From Bacillota bacterium (GTDB lineage: Bacteria > Bacillota > Sulfobacillia > JAIMAT01), in assembly GCA_023511835.1 (NCBI GenBank), contig JAIMAT010000017.1, forward strand, positions 1 to 32,139: DNA of 32,139 bases, in the 5' to 3' direction. Shown one piece after another: positions 17,284-24,292 of this stretch (position 1 is its first letter; every line of letters begins with the position of its first letter). Below the pieces are notes generated by a model. That model was not told where the DNA came from. It did not search any database and worked only from the letters and a program-made list of their open reading frames with translations. A program made the translations under genes and the position numbers.

Positions 17284-17757
17284 GTGGCGCTGCGGGTGGA
17301 GATCCCCGGGCGGAACCCGGTCCGCATCGAACATGTCGTCTTCGACTTCAATGGTACGCTGGCCTGCCGCGGGGAACTCTTCCCCGGCGTCCGCGAGCGG
17401 CTGGAGGCGCTGGGCCGGCGCTGCCAGGTGCACGTGGTCACGGCCGACACCTTCGGCACCGCCGCCGCCCAGCTGCGAGGCCTGCCGCTGGCCCTCCAGG
17501 TGCTGGAGGGCGACGAGGGGGGCGGCGCCAAGCGGCGCCTGCTGGCCGGGCTGGGTGCCGACCGCTGCGCCGCCGTGGGCAACGGCCGCAACGACCAAGC
17601 CATGCTGGAGGCAGCCGAGCTGGCGGTGGCGGTGATGGGCCCCGAGGGACTCTATCCGCCGCTGCTCCAGGTGGTCGACCTGGTGGTGGCCAACCCCGTC
17701 GACGCGGTCGACCTCTTTCTGGAGCCGCGGGGCTTCGTCGCCAGCCTCCGCCCCTGA
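17284..17757 (+). CDS. HAD-superfamily protein, soluble P-type-ATPase-like (COG4087 type)
   Basis: The 157-residue protein is a cap-less HAD domain. The nucleophile motif is FDFNGTLA (Asp21), with Asn23 where ordinary HAD phosphatases have the general-acid Asp. A Thr in HVVTADTFG forms motif II, Lys in GGGAKRRLL motif III, and AVGNGRNDQAML motif IV. This set matches the soluble P-type ATPase-like family COG4087, small proteins resembling the P domain of metal-pumping ATPases. Their biological role is not established. GTG 17284 has GGGAGG about 8 nt upstream; GTG 17278, two codons earlier, is also possible. It converges with the metallo-beta-lactamase gene. Confidence 0.8.
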   Translation: MALRVEIPGRNPVRIEHVVFDFNGTLACRGELFPGVRERLEALGRRCQVHVVTADTFGTAAAQLRGLPLALQVLEGDEGGGAKRRLLAGLGADRCAAVGNGRNDQAMLEAAELAVAVMGPEGLYPPLLQVVDLVVANPVDAVDLFLEPRGFVASLRP

Positions 17758-17821
17758 GAGGCAGCCCGGCCCGGGGGGTGGCCCGAAGCGGCGGGGCGTC
17801 CGCCGCCGGAGTTCGCGCCCC

Positions 17822-18880
17822 TCAGCGCGCCGCGAAGAGCGTCACCCCGCCGGCTCCCTCCATCCTTCGGACGCGCCCGGCCCGCTCCAGCCAGCGCAGG
17901 TGGGCCAGCGTCTCGCCCAGCGCGAAGAGCCGCTGCTCCAGCGGCAGGTCCGGCGCGAAGAGCCGGAAGAGGAGCTCGTAGGCGCTGGCCGGGTGCCGGC
18001 CGGCCGCCTCCCGACAGCGCTCCAGCCTCTCGTCGTGGTGGCGTTCGATCTGCTCCAGCCGCGCGCCGAGCTCCTCCAGCGAGTCGCGGTGGGCGGGAAG
18101 GACGCGGCGCGCCGGCAGCCGCTCCAGCCTTCGCAGCGAGCCGAGGTACTCCTCCAGCGGCTCGCTGGAGCCGCCGGGCCAGAGGCTGACGTTGGGCGTG
18201 ATCTTCTCCAGCACGTGGTCGCCGCTGAAGAGCAGGCGCGGCTCGGGCAGGTAGAGGCAGAGATGGCCGGCCGTGTGGCCGGGCGTCCAGAGCGCCACGG
18301 CCTCATGCGGGCCGAAGCGGAGCCTCTGGCCGTCGTGGAGCGCCGTCAGGTGTGGGAGCGGGTGGCAGGCGCTGGCGATCAGCGGGCTGGCCTCCAGGAG
18401 GGGGCCGCTCTCCGCGGGGGGGACACCGTGGGAGGCCATATACTCCCGCATCCGAGCCAGGTGGCGCTGCCGTTCCGCCGGCCAGGGCGAGGCGATGCGC
18501 AGCACCAGGGGGAGCTCGCGCGCGTGGACCAGGACGCGGCCGCCCCATCGCTCCGCCAGCCAGCCCGCCAGACCCAGGTGGTCGGGGTGGAAGTGGGTGA
18601 CCACCACTTGGCGGAGCGCTCCCGGCTGCCAGCCGAGCTCGCGCGCGGCCGACTCCCAGAGGCGGCGCGCCGGGGGCCAGTCCAGCCCCGGGTCGAGAAC
18701 GCTCCAGCGACCCGACTCGTCTTGCGCCAGGTAGCTGTTGGTCCAGCCCAACGGCCCGGGGACCGGCGGGCGGAGACGGAAGAGGCCCCCCTCCAGCGGT
18801 TCGGGCGAGCCGCCGGGCGCCGGCGGCGAGGCGGGGCCGCCTGCGGTCGCGGGTGCAGGGTTCAGAGACGAATGGTCCAT
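17822..18880 (-). CDS. Metallo-beta-lactamase-fold hydrolase (glyoxalase II-like)
   Basis: The 352-residue protein has a metallo-beta-lactamase core starting near residue 30. Metal-binding motifs are THFHPDHLG (His96, His98, Asp100, His101), TPGHTAGH (His202), SGDHVL (Asp221) and LPAHRD (His264), giving a complete dinuclear zinc site. A winged-helix-like C-terminal domain follows (YELLFRLFAPDLPLEQRLFALGETLAHLRWLERAGRV), as in LACTB2-like and related hydrolases. The substrate is unknown; thioesters, RNA and phosphoesters are all used within the family. The first 25 or so residues are Pro/Ala/Gly-rich and the start may lie further in. Its 5' end overlaps the nitrilase-like gene by 19 nt, making it the last gene of a manC-nitrilase-MBL operon. 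Confidence 0.87.
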   Translation of the reverse strand: MDHSSLNPAPATAGGPASPPAPGGSPEPLEGGLFRLRPPVPGPLGWTNSYLAQDESGRWSVLDPGLDWPPARRLWESAARELGWQPGALRQVVVTHFHPDHLGLAGWLAERWGGRVLVHARELPLVLRIASPWPAERQRHLARMREYMASHGVPPAESGPLLEASPLIASACHPLPHLTALHDGQRLRFGPHEAVALWTPGHTAGHLCLYLPEPRLLFSGDHVLEKITPNVSLWPGGSSEPLEEYLGSLRRLERLPARRVLPAHRDSLEELGARLEQIERHHDERLERCREAAGRHPASAYELLFRLFAPDLPLEQRLFALGETLAHLRWLERAGRVRRMEGAGGVTLFAAR

Positions 18881-19770
18881 GGGTAGTCGTCCACCACCGG
18901 TTCGATGTCCAGGACGGACATAGGGATGCTGAAGCGGCCGCCGTCGCGGTCGGTCAGCTCGGCCATGCGGACGAAGTTGGGCGCCGCCTCGTCCGGGTAG
19001 ACCACCGCGTCCCGCCGGAAGAGCCTCAGCCGCTGGAAGGGGCCGGGCAGCGGCGGAGTCGCGGCGGGGGCGAGGCGCACCTCCTCCACGCGGCGAGCCA
19101 CAGGCGGGCGCCCGGGAAGCTCTTCCTGGTAGGCGTTGACGAAGACGCTCTCCTGCCAGAGCGGCCCCAGGAAGAGCTCGAGCACCTCGCGCGCGGCCCG
19201 CTCCGCGCCCCGACCGAAGTTGCCGGGCACCACCACCGTCCGGGCGGCCAGCGCCTCCACCTCTTCCACCGCCACCAGCGGCAGGGCGAGATCGCTACAG
19301 ACCAGAAAGACTGCCGTCACCGGCTCGCCCGCCCCCGCGGGCTGCAAGCGGACGCGGTGGAGGCGGCGGTAGGGCCGCACGCCGATCTCCGCGAAGCGGG
19401 GGTCGTACCTCCGCTGCTCGAAGGACTGGACCGTCACCTTGGCCTGGGGCGCGTGCAGCTCGCCGTGGCGGGTGACCACCACCAGCGTGTTGTAGGCGGC
19501 GCCCGGCTCGGCGCCGGGAAGGCGGAGGCCGTTCTCCTCCGGCACCAGGTTGAGCGTGGTCACCAGGTTGAGCCCCAGGCGGGGAGCCGTCCGGGCCAGC
19601 GCCTCCAGCGCCCGGCGGGAGGCTTCGCGGGTGTAGGCCAGGTATTCCGGCAGGACGACGCAGGCGCCCGGCTCCGCCTCCACGCTCTCCAGGCGGGCCA
19701 GCACCTGCTGCAGGACCTCCTCTTCCGGCCCCATGCGGTAGGCCAGCGGGATCCAGCGCGGCCCGCTCAC
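18862..19770 (-). CDS. Carbon-nitrogen hydrolase (nitrilase superfamily)-like protein
   Basis: The 302-residue protein shows the three catalytic elements of the nitrilase fold in order. Glu42 is in CVVLPEYLAY, Lys111 in YNTLVVVTRHGELHAPQAKVTV, and Cys158 in VFLVCSDLALPLV. This Glu-Lys-Cys triad hydrolyses or transfers amide or nitrile bonds of small molecules. The remainder (VVPGNFGRGAERAAREVLELFLGPLWQESVFVNA) fits the fold, but the sequence is clearly divergent and the specific substrate is unknown. A C-terminal segment (FRRDAVVYPDEAAPNFVRMAEL) is not part of the standard core as I know it. GTG 19770 overlaps the manC stop (GTGA), so translation is coupled to manC. Function by association with mannose activation is only a suggestion. 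Confidence 0.75.
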   Translation of the reverse strand: MSGPRWIPLAYRMGPEEEVLQQVLARLESVEAEPGACVVLPEYLAYTREASRRALEALARTAPRLGLNLVTTLNLVPEENGLRLPGAEPGAAYNTLVVVTRHGELHAPQAKVTVQSFEQRRYDPRFAEIGVRPYRRLHRVRLQPAGAGEPVTAVFLVCSDLALPLVAVEEVEALAARTVVVPGNFGRGAERAAREVLELFLGPLWQESVFVNAYQEELPGRPPVARRVEEVRLAPAATPPLPGPFQRLRLFRRDAVVYPDEAAPNFVRMAELTDRDGGRFSIPMSVLDIEPVVDDYPWTIRL

Positions 19771-20957
19771 CGGCCCTGCGCCCCCGTCCCGTCGGCGCCC
19801 AGCGCCGCGGCCGGCAGCGGGAGGCCGTCGGCGCCGTCGGCGCCGGGGAACTCGCGCGCCGCGGGAGTCCGGCCCACGTCGTCGACCAGGTGCCCGTAGC
19901 CGGTCCGGCGGAGCGCGGCGAGCAGCTCCTTCCAGTCTCCGGCGCGGGCCTTGGGGGCGACGACGGTGACGCGCTCGGTATGGATGACCAGGAGCTCCTC
20001 GGTGCCGAAGGCGATCAGCGGATGGCCGGCCTCCTCGTTGTGGAGCGTGCAGCCGGTCGCCGCCAGGGCCAGGCCCTCGCCCAGCACGCGGTTGCCGCTT
20101 TCGTCGGCCTCGGTCAGCCGGTCGAGCGCCGTCCAGCTGCCCACATCGTCCCAGGTAAAGCGACCCGGCACCGTCGCCACGTCGCCGCCCAGGCGCGCCT
20201 CGTCCTGCATGACGCCGTAGTCCACGCTGATGGCGGTGAGGCCGGCGAAGAGCCCCGGCCGCTCGGAGGGCGCCGCCGCCCAGGCACGCTCCAGCCCCGC
20301 GCGCAACTCGGGCAGGCGCCTTCCCAGCGCCTCCAGGATGCGCTCCGCCCTCCAGACGAAGATGCCGCTGTTCCAGAGGTAGCTCCCTTCCTCCAGGAAG
20401 CGGAGCGCCCGCTCCATGTCCGGCTTCTCGACGAAACGGTCGACCCGGTAGGCGCCCGCCACCCCTTCCAGCGGCCCGCCCAGCCGGATATAGCCGAAGC
20501 CGGTCTCGGGACGGGAGGGACGGATGCCCAGGGTGACCAGCGAGCCCCTGCGCGCGGCCTGTAGCGCGACGCCCACCGCCGCGGCGAAGGCCTCCAGATC
20601 CGCCAGGTAGTGGTCGGCGGGCATCATGACCAGCACGGCCTCCGGGTCGACGGCGCGTACGTGAAGCGCAGCCCAGCCGATGCCGGCCGCCGTGTCGCGG
20701 CGTACCGGCTCCAGGATCAGCCGCCGCGCCACCAGGTCGGCGGGGAGTTGCTGGCGAAGAAGCGGCTCGTACTCGGCGGCGCTCGCCACCCAGATCCGCT
20801 CCTCCGGCACCAGGGCGCGCGCCCGCTCGAGCGCCTCCTGCAGGAGCGTCCTCTGGCCGAAGAGGCGGATGAACTGCTTGGGCAGCGAGGGCGTCGAGCG
20901 CGGCCAGAAGCGCTCGCCCCGGCCTCCCGCCAGGATGACCACATGGTCGGCCATCAT
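19767..20957 (-). CDS. manC: Mannose-1-phosphate guanylyltransferase
   Basis: This enzyme forms GDP-mannose from GTP and mannose-1-phosphate for polysaccharide or glycan synthesis. The 396-residue protein starts with the signature VVILAGGRGERFWPRSTPSLPKQFI and continues with EPVRRDTAAGIG, MMPADHYL, GFGYIRLG, VEKPDMERA, YLWNSGIFVW and DDVGSWTAL. It ends without a phosphomannose-isomerase cupin domain, so it is the single-function form. Tandem ATG codons at 20957 and 20954 follow GGAGGTGG; the second is better spaced. It heads a reverse operon and is divergent from the DUF1614-SpoIIP gene with a 109-nt spacer. Confidence 0.93.
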   Translation of the reverse strand: MMADHVVILAGGRGERFWPRSTPSLPKQFIRLFGQRTLLQEALERARALVPEERIWVASAAEYEPLLRQQLPADLVARRLILEPVRRDTAAGIGWAALHVRAVDPEAVLVMMPADHYLADLEAFAAAVGVALQAARRGSLVTLGIRPSRPETGFGYIRLGGPLEGVAGAYRVDRFVEKPDMERALRFLEEGSYLWNSGIFVWRAERILEALGRRLPELRAGLERAWAAAPSERPGLFAGLTAISVDYGVMQDEARLGGDVATVPGRFTWDDVGSWTALDRLTEADESGNRVLGEGLALAATGCTLHNEEAGHPLIAFGTEELLVIHTERVTVVAPKARAGDWKELLAALRRTGYGHLVDDVGRTPAAREFPGADGADGLPLPAAALGADGTGAQGR

Positions 20958-21066
20958 GCCACCTCCACTCCACGCCGGTTTCTGCACGGCCGAGCCGCGA
21001 TCCTCCGCCGGCCAGGCCCTGCTGCGGCATGGGACGGCTCCCGCGCCGGGCAGGCTAGGAACGGAG

Positions 21067-23085
21067 ATGCCGGGCTCGCCGGCTGGGGGTGTTTGCGCGC
21101 TGTCCGAGGCCTGGCCCGTCGGCTCGATGCTGGCCGTGGGTGCGCTGGGCGCCCTGCTCCTCGGCGCCGGCCAGCACGTCCTCGAGACTCTCGGCCTGGG
21201 GGCGCGGCAGGCCTGGCTCCTGCTCTCGCTGCTGGCGGTCAGCAGCTGGCTGCCGCCGGTGGCGCTGGGTCCGCTGGAGGTCAATCCCGGCGCCACCCTG
21301 GTGCCTTTGGGCGTCAGCCTCTATCTCCTGCTGGGGGCGGACCGGCGCGAGGAGAAGGTGCGGGCGAGCCTTTCCAGCCTGCTGGCCATGGCGGTGGTCT
21401 TCGCCGGCGACCAGCTCCTGCCCGCCGATCCGGGCAGCGGGCCGAATGCGCTGGCGGTGCTGGCCGACCCGGTCTGGGCGCCCGGCCTGGCCGGCGGCCT
21501 GCTGGGCGCCCTGCTGGGCGGCTCCGGCCGGGGCGCCTACGTGGCGGCCACCCTGGGCGTCCTGGGGAACGACCTGGTCTCGGTCTTCCTGGCCGCCGTC
21601 ACGGGCGTGCCCGGCGCGCTGGCGGCCCTGGGCGGGGCGGGGATCCTGGACGCCACCGTCATCGCCGGCTTCATCGCGGTGCTCTTGACGGAGCTTCTCG
21701 GCCGGCTGCGGCGCCGGCGGCTCTCCCGTCCGGGGGCCCGCAGCCGGCGAGCGGTGCGGCGGCGGCCCCCCGCGGCCGCCGCCGCGGGACGCCTCTTCAC
21801 GCGGCGGCCGTCGCTGCCTGCCGGGGAGCGGGGGGCCGCCCTGCTCGCCCTCGGCCTGGCTTCCTCCCTCCTGGCCGCAGGCTGGTGGTGGGGGCCGTAC
21901 GGCCCCGGCGCCCTGGCCGAAGGCCGGCCCTGGGGCGACGAGGTGCTGGCCGGAGCGCCCTACCTCCTGCGGGAGGACGGGGGACGGCTCTGGACCACGG
22001 GCCGCCTTCTCCGGCCCGGCGACCGCTGGTCGCCCGCCGCCCGCACCTGGTACCGGATCGTCCGCCTCGCCGGGCGGACCGCCTGGGCCACGCGGGTGGC
22101 TGCCCCGCCTGCGCCGGGTGCCGCAGCTCCGCCGGGGGCGGCGGGCGGGGTCCGCGAGGCGCTGGCGGCGCAGGTCCTGCAGGCGGGCCTCTACGCCACC
22201 CACGACGACGAACGGTATGCCGGCGTCGCGCAGGGAACGGGAGGGGCAGCCGGCGGACCGGCGGACGTCCGCCAGGCCGCCGTCTACCTCGCCGAGCGGT
22301 TGCGGGCGGCGGGAGTGCCCGCCCGCGTCGACCTGCACAGCCATCTGCCCCACGACCGGGGCGCCTACCGGCGCTCGCGGCGAAGCGCCGTGGCGCTCCT
22401 GGCGCGGGCGGGCAGCACCCTCCTGCTCGACCTCCACCGCGACCCGGCGGCCCAGGGCCGCGCGCAAGTGCCCGGCCTGGGCGACGCAGCGCCGGTGGTC
22501 CTGGTGGTGGGCCGCGCCGACCCCCATGCGGCCGCCAACCTGGCCTTCGCCCGGCAGCTGCGGGCCCTGGCCGCCCGGCGCTATCCGGGGCTGGTGCGCG
22601 GCATCCTCTTCTCCGGCGGCAACTACAACCAGGACCTCTCACCCTTCGCGCTCCTGGTGGAGCTGGGGGGCGCCGACAGCCGGCCGGGGGAGGTGGCCCG
22701 TTCGGCCGACGCGCTCGGCCGGCTCCTGGCGGAGTGGGGGCGGAGGCGCCTGCCGGCAGCCCCGGCCCGCGCGGCTCAGCCCCCCTGCGCCGCTTGCGCC
22801 GAGGCCGCCAGGCGGGCGGCCACCGCCGCCGGCACCCAGTTCATCCCGTCCGGCACGTTCAGGTGGGAGGCGTCGCCTCCCGGCACGCCCGTCTCGCCGA
22901 ACTGCCAGACGATGCCATCGGTCGCAGGGTCGATCACCACCACCCGGTGGTTGGCGTCGTCGTTCACCGCGATCAGGCCGTTGGGCAGGCGGATGGCGAG
23001 CGAGGGGAGGCGGAGACGCCCGCCGCCCGAGGTGGGGGCGTACCGCCAGAGTACCCGCCCGCCCGGCGTCACGCGCAGGACCTGA
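21067..23085 (+). CDS. DUF1614 membrane domain fused to SpoIIP amidase domain
   Basis: The frame codes for 672 residues. Residues 20-220 are very hydrophobic with several membrane helices and carry DUF1614-like segments (LEVNPGATLVPLGVSLYLLL and GGAGILDATVIAGFIAVLL). A basic linker and one more membrane helix follow (about 255-280). A stage II sporulation protein P domain then spans about 370-560. It has YATHDDERY (376-384, the family YHTH-ESY motif), DRGAYRRSRRSAVALL, LDLHRD (His457), VVGRADPHAAANLAFA, RYPGLVRGI and NYNQDLSP (519-526). SpoIIP cleaves septal peptidoglycan during engulfment. The last 110 or so residues run antisense through the propeller gene and match no domain. ATG 21067 was chosen for an AGGA 6 nt upstream. 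Confidence 0.8.
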   Translation: MPGSPAGGVCALSEAWPVGSMLAVGALGALLLGAGQHVLETLGLGARQAWLLLSLLAVSSWLPPVALGPLEVNPGATLVPLGVSLYLLLGADRREEKVRASLSSLLAMAVVFAGDQLLPADPGSGPNALAVLADPVWAPGLAGGLLGALLGGSGRGAYVAATLGVLGNDLVSVFLAAVTGVPGALAALGGAGILDATVIAGFIAVLLTELLGRLRRRRLSRPGARSRRAVRRRPPAAAAAGRLFTRRPSLPAGERGAALLALGLASSLLAAGWWWGPYGPGALAEGRPWGDEVLAGAPYLLREDGGRLWTTGRLLRPGDRWSPAARTWYRIVRLAGRTAWATRVAAPPAPGAAAPPGAAGGVREALAAQVLQAGLYATHDDERYAGVAQGTGGAAGGPADVRQAAVYLAERLRAAGVPARVDLHSHLPHDRGAYRRSRRSAVALLARAGSTLLLDLHRDPAAQGRAQVPGLGDAAPVVLVVGRADPHAAANLAFARQLRALAARRYPGLVRGILFSGGNYNQDLSPFALLVELGGADSRPGEVARSADALGRLLAEWGRRRLPAAPARAAQPPCAACAEAARRAATAAGTQFIPSGTFRWEASPPGTPVSPNCQTMPSVAGSITTTRWLASSFTAIRPLGRRMASEGRRRRPPPEVGAYRQSTRPPGVTRRT

Positions 23086-24080
23086 CCCGGGTCGGTGTAG
23101 CCGGCCACCAGGATGCTGCCGTCGGGGAGCAGCTGGGCGTCCGAGGGGTAGGTGAGACCGGGCAGCTTCAGGTCCCAGAGCACCTTCCCCTCGGGCGAGA
23201 GGCGGAGCACGTGCGAGCCGCCGATCTCGGTGACCAGCATGCCGCCGTCGGGCAGGGGTGTGTCGCCGTTGGGGCTGGCCAGGTAGATGGGCGGGCGGTG
23301 CAGGCAGGCGCCGGTCGTCCCGTACTGGCGGACGATGCGCCCGTCGGGCGCGAGGAAGAGGATGCGGCAGTTGCGGATGTCGGCCACCGTGGTGGTGCCC
23401 TGGGGGACCCCGGCCAGGCGCGCCTCCTCCACGCTCAGCCGGTAGGCGTCGTCGGGCCCGTTCAGGTAGCCGGGCGCGGAGGCTGCCACGCCGGGGTGCC
23501 CGTAGTGCCAGACGACCCGCCCGGTGAGGGGGTCGATCTCCACGATGACGTGGTTGTCCTCGGCGTTGGTCAGGATGGTGGCGTAGCCCGGTGTGAAGAA
23601 GGCGTCGTCGGGCCCGTTGGCCGGCCGGCTGCCCGCCCAGGCGGAGGGCAGCGTGTACGACCAGAGAAGGCGCTTCTGCCCGTCCACCAGGAGGAGGCGG
23701 TGGTTGTAGCGGTCGGCGATGAGGAGCGCCCCTCCGGCCAGCGGGTCGGCGGCCGCACCGACGCCGGACGGCGCGGCGGGGGTGGCCGGGGCAGCCGGCG
23801 GGGCGGAGGGGCCCGTCGCGGAGGAGGCGGAGGCGCCGCCCGCACCCCGGCCGGTGGCGCTCGCCGTGCCCTGGCCGCCGCCGGCCGTGGCTCCTGCGGT
23901 CGCAGCGGGGGTCGCACCGGCCCGAGCGCCCGCCCCGGCGGAGGACGCCGGGCTGGAGCCCCCGGGGGCGCAGGCCGTGCCGGCCAGCGCGGCGACGAGG
24001 AGGAGGGCCCCCAGCCGGCGCAGCCCGCGGAGGCGGCTGGAGGCCCGGAGAGGGATCCCGAGAGCGTGGGAGCGAGGCAT
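22776..24080 (-). CDS. Secreted six-bladed beta-propeller protein, probable lipoprotein
   Basis: The 434-residue protein begins with a basic segment and a hydrophobic helix ending LLLVAALAGTAC (Cys37). This resembles a lipoprotein signal peptide, but the -3 residue of the lipobox is Gly instead of Leu. A low-complexity Ala/Gly/Ser/Pro linker (about 38-103) precedes six repeats. Each contains an ILxxDxxNHRVLxxD-type strand pair and ends in W-Y or W-F (LLWSY, VVWHYG, IVRQYG, VLWDL, VLWRYA, IVWQFG), the pattern of a PQQ/NHL or arylsulfotransferase-like propeller. No catalytic residues are assigned. ATG 24080 has AAGGGGGGAG about 5 nt upstream. It is divergent from the aldehyde dehydrogenase gene and its 3' end overlaps the long SpoIIP frame. 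Confidence 0.82.
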   Translation of the reverse strand: MPRSHALGIPLRASSRLRGLRRLGALLLVAALAGTACAPGGSSPASSAGAGARAGATPAATAGATAGGGQGTASATGRGAGGASASSATGPSAPPAAPATPAAPSGVGAAADPLAGGALLIADRYNHRLLLVDGQKRLLWSYTLPSAWAGSRPANGPDDAFFTPGYATILTNAEDNHVIVEIDPLTGRVVWHYGHPGVAASAPGYLNGPDDAYRLSVEEARLAGVPQGTTTVADIRNCRILFLAPDGRIVRQYGTTGACLHRPPIYLASPNGDTPLPDGGMLVTEIGGSHVLRLSPEGKVLWDLKLPGLTYPSDAQLLPDGSILVAGYTDPGQVLRVTPGGRVLWRYAPTSGGGRLRLPSLAIRLPNGLIAVNDDANHRVVVIDPATDGIVWQFGETGVPGGDASHLNVPDGMNWVPAAVAARLAASAQAAQGG

Positions 24081-24148
24081 CCGGCTCCCCCCTTGCAGGT
24101 GATCCGGCACGCGCCGGCCCGGACGTGCCGGCGATCGTCGTGAAGGCT

Positions 24149-24154
24149 ATTCTA
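24149..24154 (-). promoter_or_regulatory. Possible -10 for the propeller gene
   Basis: On the reverse strand this reads TAGAAT, five of six matches to TATAAT, in a spacer with few AT-rich words. It lies about 70 nt upstream of the start codon. No clear -35 is seen 16-18 nt further upstream. Confidence 0.3.
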
Positions 24155-24292
24155 CACGCGTCCGCCGCCACCACCGAGGCCCGCCCGCCGGTCCGCGCCA
24201 GAGCGGGTAAGATGATGGCAGGGCGAGTCGACAGGCCATCGTTCGCCCGGGAGCCCGCGGGTTCCCAAGCGCGAGGGGGGAGATGGAAGAAG

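Noticed and set aside
12640-17598. 1652-residue reverse-strand ORF
   Set aside because: It spans the antisense of otsAB, comM and the HAD gene and reads through the methyltransferase in another frame. It has no recognisable domain and arises from high third-position GC.
17789-17805. Hairpin CGGCGG/CCGCCG between the HAD and MBL genes as a terminator
   Set aside because: A 6-bp GC stem without a T-run is expected by chance in this DNA.
20610-24143. 1177-residue forward ORF across manC, SpoIIP fusion and propeller genes
   Set aside because: Its sequence is Gly/Arg/Pro-rich out-of-frame translation of well-supported genes on both strands.
24208-24213. TAAGAT as -10 promoter for rocA
   Set aside because: It has only 4 of 6 matches, no -35 and no TG extension.
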